Below are positions 37,905 to 44,974 of a stretch of DNA of 44,974 nt, piece by piece. Position 1 is the stretch's first letter, and every line of letters starts with the position of its first letter. The stretch is from a virus: the IMG/VR virus record IMGVR_UViG_3300004771_000003, positions 1 to 44,974 of that record; one strand, 5' to 3'. Position numbers and translations under genes: made by a program. The notes beneath the pieces are model-generated. The model was not told where the DNA came from. It saw only the letters and a list, made by a program, of their open reading frames with translations, and searched no databases.

Positions 37905-38480
37905 ATGGAAATCGATCAGTCTCAGTACGAATCCGCCACCCGCGCCCAGCAGCTTCTGAACACGCTTCTCCAAGACCCGAAGCACGGCCTGACGGTCAAG
38001 CGGATGGTCAAGGACAAGTACCCGGAAGCGGTCATTCCCGACCTCAATATCATTGAACAGGTCACGGCGCCCTATGACGCCAAACTGGCGGAAATGGCGG
38101 CTCAGAATGCCGCTCTCCAGAAGATGATCGAGGATGATCGCCAGTCGCGCGCCGAAGAAGCCGCGAAGGTTTCCCTCACGTCGTCTCTGGATTCGGTTCG
38201 CGCCAAGTACGGGTTCACCGACGAAGGCATGCAGAAGGTCGTCGAGACCATGCGTGACCAGAACCTTGCCCACGCTCCCGAGGCTGCCGCCGCTCTGGTT
38301 CAGTCCCAGATGCCGAAGCCCCAGACCAACGCTCGTTCGCCGCTGCTGGCTCCTAAGATCGATGTTTTCGGCATGCAGGACAGCAAGCCGAACGATCAGT
38401 GGGAAAAGCTTCACAGCCGTCCGTGGGATTACCTCGCTGACACCTGCGTCGACATCATTAACGAAGGCGCAACCGCCTAA
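37905..38480 (+). CDS. scaffolding protein (coiled coil)
   Basis: A 191-residue protein from ATG 37905 (GAGG upstream). The middle is a charged helix of about residues 50-100 (YDAKLAEMAAQNAALQKMIE and onward). A C-terminal helical part ends DYLADTCVDIINEG. Its place directly before the capsid gene and its coiled-coil content fit a scaffold. No protease is seen nearby. Confidence 0.6.
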   Translation: MEIDQSQYESATRAQQLLNTLLQDPKHGLTVKRMVKDKYPEAVIPDLNIIEQVTAPYDAKLAEMAAQNAALQKMIEDDRQSRAEEAAKVSLTSSLDSVRAKYGFTDEGMQKVVETMRDQNLAHAPEAAAALVQSQMPKPQTNARSPLLAPKIDVFGMQDSKPNDQWEKLHSRPWDYLADTCVDIINEGATA

Positions 38481-38578
38481 TGATCGCCATCGGAAACCTT
38501 CGTCAGAACGAAACCAGCGTACTAATCAGTGTCTTTTTTGTCAACCCTTTTGCTGCTAGGGCGGCGGGAGTTTAAGCA

Positions 38579-39640
38579 ATGGCTACCTTTCCTTCAAGCC
38601 CTCAGACACAGCTCATGGGAAGCGGAATCTCGCCTGGGGGCGGCTTAGGAAGTCAATTGGCGGCTATGACCCGCCGGGCCGTGATCCCGGTGGTCACCGT
38701 GCAGGTTTACCAGACCCATCCGGTTCTGTCCCTGCTGATGGCGAATGCGCAGCCTGCCATGGGCGGCGCTCCCCAAGTCACCATCCCGATCCAGGGCGCT
38801 TCGTTCGTCCAGTTCGCGTGGGGGTCGTTCGCGGGCGACTTCAACATGCCGACCGATCAGCAGGCTATCGAAAACGCTCAGTTCAATCTGAAGCTCGGCA
38901 TGGTCCCCATCGGATTCTTCGGCATGGAAGCCTTGGTGCAGTCGTCCGAGGTCATCATCCCCAAGCTGCGGGCGGTTACGTCCGACGCGGCGGTGGTGAT
39001 GAAGCAGGCGCTTGCCCAGAGCCTCTACACCAACAACTACGGCAACAGCAATGCCATGTCCTCGCTGATCCAGGCGTATGACAACGGCGTCAATGTCCCA
39101 TCCTACGGCGGCATCACCCGGTCCACCATGCCTGCTTGGCAGGGTCAGGTTTATTCGGCTGGTGTCCAGGCCAACCGGGCCAGCATCGCCAAGACGCTGG
39201 TGGAAGTGACCCAGGGCGCTGGCGGTGAGGCTCCTGACTTCGCGGTGATGTCCTATCCCGATTGGGCGAACCTGATGGGCGACTTCATCGGCATTGAGAT
39301 GATCCAGTCTACGGCTCGCAACAAGTTCGGTCGTGACGACGTGATGAACTCCGGTTTCCGGGCCATCCGCGTTCTGGATACCCCGATCTTCCCGGACCCG
39401 TGGTGCCCCGTGGGCACGATGATCTGCATCAACTCGCGGTATCTCGCCCTGTATCTGTCTCAGGCGGCTCCGATGGTATTCAGCGGGTTCGAATCGACCA
39501 TCCCCATGGGCCAGATTGCCAGCATCGGCGTTCTGATCAGCGCCATGGAACTGGTGTGTTCCAAGCCGTCTTCCGGCGCAATCGTCAACGGCCTCATCAA
39601 CCCGGCATTCTCGACCCCGGCCACCCCGGCGGTCCTGTAA
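38579..39640 (+). CDS. major capsid protein (HK97 fold)
   Basis: A 353-residue protein with a GGGAG site. Its sequence is Gly/Ser/Met-rich and beta-like, with IIPKLRAVTSDAAVVMKQAL (spine-helix region) and DAVMNSG-like RDDVMNSGFRAIRVLDTP. Its order after portal and scaffold makes the identity strong. It forms the icosahedral shell. No obvious cross-link site was checked. Confidence 0.75.
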   Translation: MATFPSSPQTQLMGSGISPGGGLGSQLAAMTRRAVIPVVTVQVYQTHPVLSLLMANAQPAMGGAPQVTIPIQGASFVQFAWGSFAGDFNMPTDQQAIENAQFNLKLGMVPIGFFGMEALVQSSEVIIPKLRAVTSDAAVVMKQALAQSLYTNNYGNSNAMSSLIQAYDNGVNVPSYGGITRSTMPAWQGQVYSAGVQANRASIAKTLVEVTQGAGGEAPDFAVMSYPDWANLMGDFIGIEMIQSTARNKFGRDDVMNSGFRAIRVLDTPIFPDPWCPVGTMICINSRYLALYLSQAAPMVFSGFESTIPMGQIASIGVLISAMELVCSKPSSGAIVNGLINPAFSTPATPAVL

Positions 39641-39652
39641 AGGAGAAGTAAA

Positions 39653-40726
39653 ATGGTTTCTTTCGCAGGTCCGGGTGTATCTTCCGGTCGTTCTCAGCAG
39701 ACCATGGAAATTCAGGCTGGTTCCAGCCAGTTGGTTCCGTCTGGAACTTGGCTGCTGGAACTTGGCGGCGCTTATGCCTCATACATCACGTATGAGGTGT
39801 TCGACTCTCAGACGGGCATCTGGCGTGTGGCGGGCGATGCTGGCGGCAACGCCAAATTCATCGACTCCGATGGCATCAACCATCGTCTGGCCAACCGAAC
39901 CGGTTGCGCTGTCGCCGCCACGGTGACTTCGGGTGGCGCTGGGTACACGTCCTCTCCCGTCGTGACGATCAACTCTGGCGGGTCCAAGTGGACGGCGGTC
40001 CTCGGCCCGGTGGTCAGCACCGTGACCGTGACCAACGGCGGCACCGGCTACGTCTATCCGCCACAGGTCTACATCAATCCTCCCCCGGCTGGCGGCGTGC
40101 CTGCGACTGGTTACGCCACCATCTCGGCTGGCGTGGTGACGAGTGTGACCGTGACGGATCAGGGCGCCGGTTACAACGGCGGCGTGCCGCTGATTACCCT
40201 CGTCAACGATCAGCGAGACAGCGTCGGCGCGGGCGCGTCGGCGATTGCGAACATGACCGGTTCCGGAACCGTCGCGGCACTTCTGTGCACCGATTTCGGC
40301 ACGCCATCCGGCATCTCGACCAGTGGCACTCTCCCGACCCTGACCCTCACGGGCGGCGGGTACAGCACCATCGCCACGGCGGTTCCGGTCATGGCTTGGA
40401 CTGCCACGGCGTATACCGTTACCTCGGGCGGTTCGAACCTGAATACCTTCGCCCTGATCAACGCCTATGCTGTGGCGTCGGGCACGGCGATCTACACCAA
40501 CCCGACCATCCAGAAGCTGGCGGTTCGGTCCCGTGCCTGCGTCATCAACGCCACCGTCTCCGGTGGTGCCATCGTTACCGGCGGCACCATTTATGACGCA
40601 GGCATCTTCCCGCAGAACCCGACCACCTTCGTGGCGGCCAGCGCCATCACTACCGGTTCGTCGGCTCTCAGCGTCGGTCTCACCGTGGGCGGCACCAACG
40701 ACGTGGCGATCCTGATCCCGGTGTGA
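39653..40726 (+). CDS. repeat-containing decoration or structural protein
   Basis: A 357-residue protein. The first 85 residues are globular, and a beta-rich repetitive region follows with SGGAGYTSSPVVTINSGG and NGGTGYVYPPQVYINPPP-type repeats. These are shared with the tail protein at 41565. The C-terminal 100 residues are Ala/Thr-rich. Its place right after the capsid suggests a decoration protein. Function inferred. Confidence 0.6.
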   Translation: MVSFAGPGVSSGRSQQTMEIQAGSSQLVPSGTWLLELGGAYASYITYEVFDSQTGIWRVAGDAGGNAKFIDSDGINHRLANRTGCAVAATVTSGGAGYTSSPVVTINSGGSKWTAVLGPVVSTVTVTNGGTGYVYPPQVYINPPPAGGVPATGYATISAGVVTSVTVTDQGAGYNGGVPLITLVNDQRDSVGAGASAIANMTGSGTVAALLCTDFGTPSGISTSGTLPTLTLTGGGYSTIATAVPVMAWTATAYTVTSGGSNLNTFALINAYAVASGTAIYTNPTIQKLAVRSRACVINATVSGGAIVTGGTIYDAGIFPQNPTTFVAASAITTGSSALSVGLTVGGTNDVAILIPV

Positions 40727-40737
40727 CCTGGGTCATG

Positions 40738-40765
40738 CGAGGCTCTTCCTTCGGGAGGGGCCTCG
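40738..40765 (+). terminator. strong UUCG hairpin after structural gene
   Basis: A 12-bp stem (with two G-U pairs) capped by TTCG directly follows the previous stop. UUCG tetraloops make hairpins very stable. No U-tract follows, so it could act as a weak terminator, an RNA-stability element or a processing site between two structural genes. Confidence 0.5.
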
Positions 40766-40794
40766 GCAGCCTCGAATGACGGAGGCAACGCGAC

Positions 40795-41565
40795 GTGCTT
40801 CAAGAATATCTGACTGCCACCCGTGATCTCCTTCGCGATAGCAATGGGCAGTTCTATTCCACATCCCAACTTACCCGGTTCATCAACAAGGGGCGGTCCC
40901 AGACGGCTCAGATGACGACGTGCATCCGTGTGCTGGTGGCTGGCGGTTCGGCGTATGGCACCGATTCGACGGCGGGATATGCCACGGCTGGCGCGATGAT
41001 CCCAGGTGCGGTCGGAACGCCAAGTGGGCTTTCGGTCTTCAACACCATCCCCGGCGTTGAGCGGTATCGGTTCGACTACGCCAACCCCATCGTCCGTCAG
41101 CAGAATGCCGGGGTGAAGGGCATCATTGATGTCATGTCGGTTTCCGTGAATTGGGGCGGCGCGTTCCGTCCGACGTTGGATTGGTGTCCGTGGGAGGAGC
41201 TTCAAGCATATTGCAGGGCCTGGAATGTGAGCCTCCAGACATATCCGTCCGTCTTCTCGACCAATGCCACGGGTGCGGGCGAAAACGGCGAAGTGTGGCT
41301 GTTCCCGCAGCCGGGGACGGCGGTAGAGATGGAATGGCTTACCGCCTGCGTGCCGTTGCCTCTGTACACCGACAGCGACCCGGAAGCGCTGCCAGCCCCC
41401 TATCGAGGGGCCGTGCCGTACTATGCCGCCAAGCTGGCCTATGAGAACTCCCAGAGATGGGGTGCGGCGCAGCAGATGGAATCCGACTTCGAGAGCCATC
41501 TGCTGATTGCATCGGCGGCGGGTGATAGAGGCAAGATTCGCACGATGTACCCGGATTATTCGTGA
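40795..41565 (+). CDS. head-tail adaptor (connector) protein
   Basis: A 256-residue protein from GTG 40795 (GGAGG upstream). It opens LQEYLTATRDLLRDSNGQFY then TRFINKGRSQTAQMT, the helical start typical of P22 gp4-like head-tail adaptors. The end has AVPYYAAKLAYENSQRWG then MESDFESHLL, again matching these proteins. It attaches the tail to the portal. The next gene overlaps it. Confidence 0.7.
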   Translation: MLQEYLTATRDLLRDSNGQFYSTSQLTRFINKGRSQTAQMTTCIRVLVAGGSAYGTDSTAGYATAGAMIPGAVGTPSGLSVFNTIPGVERYRFDYANPIVRQQNAGVKGIIDVMSVSVNWGGAFRPTLDWCPWEELQAYCRAWNVSLQTYPSVFSTNATGAGENGEVWLFPQPGTAVEMEWLTACVPLPLYTDSDPEALPAPYRGAVPYYAAKLAYENSQRWGAAQQMESDFESHLLIASAAGDRGKIRTMYPDYS

Positions 41566-43853
41566 TGGCGCTCGTTGAATCCGGCCTCAACAAAAAGACC
41601 GCCGACAATCTAGGGCTGCCGGAATCCTTTTCCGTATTCAGCAGTTTCCCGTTTGCTGGAATGAACCAGAACGAGGACCGTACCGCAGTTGACGACAAGG
41701 AATGGTTCGTCCTGGAGAACTTCATCAAGATCGGCGGTGGAAATCTCAGAACGCTGTGGGACCGTGGCACGACGCTTTACACCGCTCCCAACGGCAAGAC
41801 CATCGTCAAGTTCTACTGGTACAACATCGGACCGGCGCTTTATTGCGCGGTTTTCCTGTCCGACGGTACCGCTGTCCAGGTCGATACTTCCGGAAACCAA
41901 GTCACCATCACGTCTACCGCTGGAACGTTCTATACCGCCGGTTCGATCACGCCGAGCTGCTGCCAGTGGGGCACAAAATACCTCCTGATCTCGTCCAACA
42001 TCGCGGCCAATGCGTATTGGGCGTGGGATGGGGCTGTTCTCTATTTCGCGGGGACGATATCGCCGGTTATCACGCTCAACGGAGCGGGTTCTGCATACTC
42101 CAGCCCTCCGACCGCAACGGCGTTTGGCGGGGCCGGTTCCGGCATTGCGGTCACTCCGGTGGTGACGAACGGCGCGGTCACATCTCTGACCATAACCAAT
42201 CCCGGCACGGGCTATGTGCCGGGCGATGTGGTTCAGTTCCAGTTCTCTGGCGGCGGGTCGGACAGCAGCCCGCAACTCACCGCCGTCTTGGCTGCGAACA
42301 CCGTCCAGTTCATCAACGTCCTGGCGGGCGGATCGGGGTATACCATCGCTCCCGGAGTGACATTCTCCGGTGGAGGTGGAGGGTCTGGAGCATCAGCTAC
42401 GGCGACGATATCGGGCGGCGCGGTGACGAGCATCGCCGTGACTTCGGGCGGATCGGGGTATACGTCACCCCCCACTATCGGGTTCACGGGCGGCGGCGGT
42501 GGTTCCGGCGCATCCGCAGCGGCATATCTGACCGCTGGCACCGTGGCATCAATCACGGTTGTGTCGGGCGGCACGAATTTCACCGCTATTCCCTCGGTTT
42601 CATTCCAAGGCGGCAGCGGGACAGGTGCAGCGGGGACTGTGGTGCTGTCCGGTGGTTCTACGGGGGCTATCACATCCGTAACTCTGTCCTCCGGCGGGCA
42701 TGGCTACACGTCTGCCCCGTCGGTCATCGTCTCTCCCGGTCAGAACAACGCGGCCTACGCCACGGCTTCTTTGATGCCGTTCGTCATAAATGGTTACGCT
42801 GTTGAAACGTTTGAAAGCCGGGTGTGGCTCGTCAACACATACGCGACCGGCACTCAGAACAACGGCGGCGTGATCCTAAACAGCGCGGCGGGTTCTCTGT
42901 CGGACTTTGCCACGTCGGATGGCGGCTCAAACTTCGTATCGAATGAGCCGTTCTTGAGAAGCCAATACCGCAATATTCGGCAGGCTCAGGGATACCTCTA
43001 CACCTTCGGCGATTCTGCGGTGGATGTGATTTCCAACGTCCAGACAGCCGGAAGCCCGTCAACCACGACCTTCAACTATCAAAATGTGGACCCTCAGACG
43101 GGCATTGCATGGCGCGATACCGCCGCCTATTTCGGCCTGTCGGTGCTGTTCGCCAACGCCGAGGGCGCATTCGGCCTCTACGGCGGCGCGGTCAAGAACA
43201 TCTCCCGCAAGATGACGAAGGTGTTCGATGCGGCGGTGTTCCCGCCTACTGCGGGGGCAGTTACTCCATCGGGGGCGGTGGCTAACATCCACACGGTGAA
43301 GTGTTACCTGTTGAACATGACCGTCACCGATCCTCTGACCAATCTCCCGAGGACGGTCATGCTGGGGTGGGACGAACAGGATTGGTTCATCGCCACCCAA
43401 TCGTCGTCTCTGACCTATATCGGGACGCAGTGCCAGAACTCGACCTATACGGCATGGGGAACGGATGGAAACACCCTTTTCCCGCTGTTTGCGGCCCCAA
43501 GCGCGGCGTTGACGAAGACGTTCTCGACCAAGCTTTATGGTGCGAACTCATTCCCGGTGGTCAAGCAGGCCATGGGCCTTTGGATGATGACGGGCGATGT
43601 TTCGACCAACAAGGCCGGGGTGTCGATGACAGTGACGATGGATACCGAGGCCGGATCATACCCGACTGAAGTCACCCCGCTGAATTTCGACGGATACCCG
43701 ATGGTGGCAACAGACCCTGGAAACTTCTACAGTGTCAACTTGGGTCTGACCGCAAAAAGCACGTCGCCGGATTTCGTTTTGAAGCATCTCGTGATTGGAT
43801 ATACCCCATACTGGGGCTCTTGGGGGAGTCCGCCCCTCGCAAGTGGTCAATAG
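41565..43853 (+). CDS. P22 gp10-like tail accessory protein with repeat insert
   Basis: A 762-residue protein from ATG 41565. Its flanking parts (SVFSSFPFAGMNQNEDRTAV at the start, FESRVWLVNTYATG and AYFGLSVLFANAEGAFGLYG later) resemble P22 gp10-type tail-hub and DNA-stabilising proteins. The insert at 42060-42760 is a set of about 40-residue GGSGYTSPP/GGGG-rich repeats. Those repeats also occur in the protein at 39653. They likely form beta folds on the virion surface. Confidence 0.65.
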   Translation: MALVESGLNKKTADNLGLPESFSVFSSFPFAGMNQNEDRTAVDDKEWFVLENFIKIGGGNLRTLWDRGTTLYTAPNGKTIVKFYWYNIGPALYCAVFLSDGTAVQVDTSGNQVTITSTAGTFYTAGSITPSCCQWGTKYLLISSNIAANAYWAWDGAVLYFAGTISPVITLNGAGSAYSSPPTATAFGGAGSGIAVTPVVTNGAVTSLTITNPGTGYVPGDVVQFQFSGGGSDSSPQLTAVLAANTVQFINVLAGGSGYTIAPGVTFSGGGGGSGASATATISGGAVTSIAVTSGGSGYTSPPTIGFTGGGGGSGASAAAYLTAGTVASITVVSGGTNFTAIPSVSFQGGSGTGAAGTVVLSGGSTGAITSVTLSSGGHGYTSAPSVIVSPGQNNAAYATASLMPFVINGYAVETFESRVWLVNTYATGTQNNGGVILNSAAGSLSDFATSDGGSNFVSNEPFLRSQYRNIRQAQGYLYTFGDSAVDVISNVQTAGSPSTTTFNYQNVDPQTGIAWRDTAAYFGLSVLFANAEGAFGLYGGAVKNISRKMTKVFDAAVFPPTAGAVTPSGAVANIHTVKCYLLNMTVTDPLTNLPRTVMLGWDEQDWFIATQSSSLTYIGTQCQNSTYTAWGTDGNTLFPLFAAPSAALTKTFSTKLYGANSFPVVKQAMGLWMMTGDVSTNKAGVSMTVTMDTEAGSYPTEVTPLNFDGYPMVATDPGNFYSVNLGLTAKSTSPDFVLKHLVIGYTPYWGSWGSPPLASGQ

Positions 43854-43862
43854 GAGCATTCG

Positions 43863-44123
43863 ATGGCAAAGACCAAGTTCCCCCGTCCCGACATGGTGGC
43901 ATCCGGTGAAAGCTCGACGCCGTTCACCGGGGCCGATGTCACGACCGGTTACCAGCCTTACGGGTCATTCCGTGGGGTGGGCCAAGAGCTGGACTACGGC
44001 ATGTCGGGGAAGACCGGCACCAGCAGCGGTAACGGCCCCGTCTGCTGCCCGATTGAGGGCGGCATGGACCCGCACTATGGCCCCATCGGAATTGCCATCC
44101 TGGAAGCCCGGAAGGGGAAATAG
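43863..44123 (+). CDS. hypothetical virion-region protein
   Basis: An 86-residue protein with a Gly-rich middle (DYGMSGKTGTSSGNGPVCCP) and basic end ILEARKGK. It starts 9 bases after the tail protein. It may be a small virion part. No family recognised. Confidence 0.5.
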   Translation: MAKTKFPRPDMVASGESSTPFTGADVTTGYQPYGSFRGVGQELDYGMSGKTGTSSGNGPVCCPIEGGMDPHYGPIGIAILEARKGK

Positions 44124-44125
44124 CC

Positions 44126-44452
44126 ATGCTGGCCGCGTGCCTGGAAGTTCCATCTGACAAAACGGCGTGGGATGTCTGGGCTTGGCATTCCAAGGGGCAG
44201 ATTGACGCCATACAAGACGCCATCCAGAAGAAATACGGGATCACCCTCGTGAAGCGTGTCTTGTACCCCTGGACGCCAACGGAGGCATGGCTGATCAACA
44301 ATTCTCAATCTCACGGCGATTTCAACTCGGTACTCGGCCTCCAGGGCCATGACCTGGACGCGGTGAACTTCGAAAATAGGGACGAAGTGGCTGCGTGGAT
44401 CAATCTATGCTACAACGAGTTGTACGACGCGTCGGCGGCGCTTGGGGTGTGA
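44126..44452 (+). CDS. hypothetical virion-region protein
   Basis: A 108-residue protein with a Trp-rich DVWAWHSKGQIDAIQDAI and helical second half (LDAVNFENRDEVAAWINLCY). It probably assembles in the tail. No family recognised. Confidence 0.5.
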   Translation: MLAACLEVPSDKTAWDVWAWHSKGQIDAIQDAIQKKYGITLVKRVLYPWTPTEAWLINNSQSHGDFNSVLGLQGHDLDAVNFENRDEVAAWINLCYNELYDASAALGV

Positions 44453-44454
44453 TT

Positions 44455-44871
44455 ATGAAGGAAACGTATCCCGTCTGGGTTGCCACGATTGACGACATCG
44501 CCGAAGGTGTTGCCATTGCATCCACGCGGTACCCGGACATGGATTGCTATTCGTCGGATTCTTGGGCGCGGCACTATATCGACAACCCGCAAGCGTCGAT
44601 CATGCGGACCAAGAACGTGGTGTCCATGGTGGTCTATGACACCAAGTTCTGGCGCCCCCGTGATTTGGACGCAACCATGGTATTTTTCGCGGCTCGGGTT
44701 GGGTCGCCTCCTTGGGAGGCATTGACCTTGATCAAATCGCAGATGGAAAGGGCGAGGAAACGGGGATGCGCCCGGTTTTCGCTCGGGTCGGAAACCGGAG
44801 TTGATCTCGGGCCGTTTGCACTTCGTCTCGGATTTACGTCGGCAGGGCCAAACTATCGGAAGGAGTTTTGA
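44455..44871 (+). CDS. GNAT-like hypothetical protein
   Basis: A 138-residue protein from ATG 44455. It has beta strands (VVSMVVYDTKFWRP) and a helix-strand end LIKSQMERARKRGCARFSLG, in a layout that recalls small GNAT acetyltransferases. The key acetyl-CoA motif is not clear. Either a virion component or an enzyme. Confidence in the family is low. Confidence 0.4.
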   Translation: MKETYPVWVATIDDIAEGVAIASTRYPDMDCYSSDSWARHYIDNPQASIMRTKNVVSMVVYDTKFWRPRDLDATMVFFAARVGSPPWEALTLIKSQMERARKRGCARFSLGSETGVDLGPFALRLGFTSAGPNYRKEF

Positions 44872-44872
44872 C

Positions 44873-44974
44873 ATGGGCGGTGATGGACCGATGGGATTTT
44901 TGGCTCCCGTGGTTGATATAATCACGGGGGCGCTCGCCCCGGAACTCCTCCCTATTGTCGCACCGGCAGTAGGT
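44873..44974 (+). CDS. start of a virion protein, cut by window
   Basis: ATG 44873 opens MGGDGPMGFLAPVVDIITGA and runs off the end. Short Gly/Ala-rich openings like this occur in podovirus internal virion proteins. GGAG lies before the start. The rest is not in the window. Confidence 0.5.
   Translation, partial: MGGDGPMGFLAPVVDIITGALAPELLPIVAPAVG

Overview
The window reads as 45 kb of a tailed-phage genome (free phage or prophage), G+C-rich by eye, almost all coding, with genes joined by ATGA, TGATG or TAATG overlaps. A terminase, portal, scaffold, capsid and P22 gp10-like tail-accessory order suggests a podovirus-like virion, though tail genes lie partly outside the window. A GapR/DUF2312 homologue, the small-gene families and weak -35/-10 matches point to an alphaproteobacterial host, perhaps Rhodospirillales; that is inference. 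Both ends cut through genes: the left edge is inside a Gly-rich tail protein and the right edge is inside a virion gene, so the window may be one arc of a circular or permuted genome.

Left end (1-3890, rightward): end of a tail protein, two proteins with Sec-type signal peptides (one a collagen-like tail-fibre protein), then a lysis region with a coiled-coil/TM holin candidate, a T4-type lysozyme, a permuted NlpC/P60-like hydrolase, a BIG2-like protein, a two-TM protein and a lipoprotein. A hairpin at 3863-3890 has its U-tract on the minus strand and closes the facing leftward operon.

Leftward early operon (9834 to 3986): small unknown proteins, a coiled-coil protein, a RecE-like exonuclease (DUF3799 type) and a RecA/Sak4-like P-loop ATPase, probably a recombination module. 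One gene in it (5322-5533) is frameshifted. The divergent control region 9841-10033 has an operator-like palindrome inside the leftward promoter and a repressor gene that looks leaderless.

Rightward early and replication region (10033-20383): repressor, tRNA-Pro(UGG), DNA-binding proteins, a start-less HNH endonuclease, GapR homologue, XRE protein, C5-methylase-like protein, VRR-NUC nuclease, phage sliding clamp, SNF2-type helicase, N4/N6 DNA methylase, replication initiator carrying phased ACGCGT iterons (candidate origin) and a primase-helicase. Convergent to these is a short leftward operon with a serine recombinase and an RF-1/GGQ-domain protein.

Accessory region (21880-26500): two small ribbon-helix-helix genes, each downstream of a similar inverted repeat, a DUF6745-like protein with a 12-bp tandem repeat, a strong terminator, a leftward three-gene group controlled by a promoter with two GTTAG-N3-CTAAC palindromes, and short unknown genes.

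Late region (26497 to end): a proteasome/HslV-like Ntn hydrolase, a radical SAM-glycosyltransferase fusion, an intein-containing terminase large subunit, a second glycosyltransferase, an FkbM methyltransferase, portal, an AT-rich antisense gene, scaffold, major capsid, a repeat-rich decoration protein, a head-tail adaptor and a tail-accessory protein. The radical SAM/GT2, GT and FkbM genes are woven into the packaging genes with overlapping codons. They are the best candidate here for an undescribed system, possibly one that modifies virion or host-surface material.
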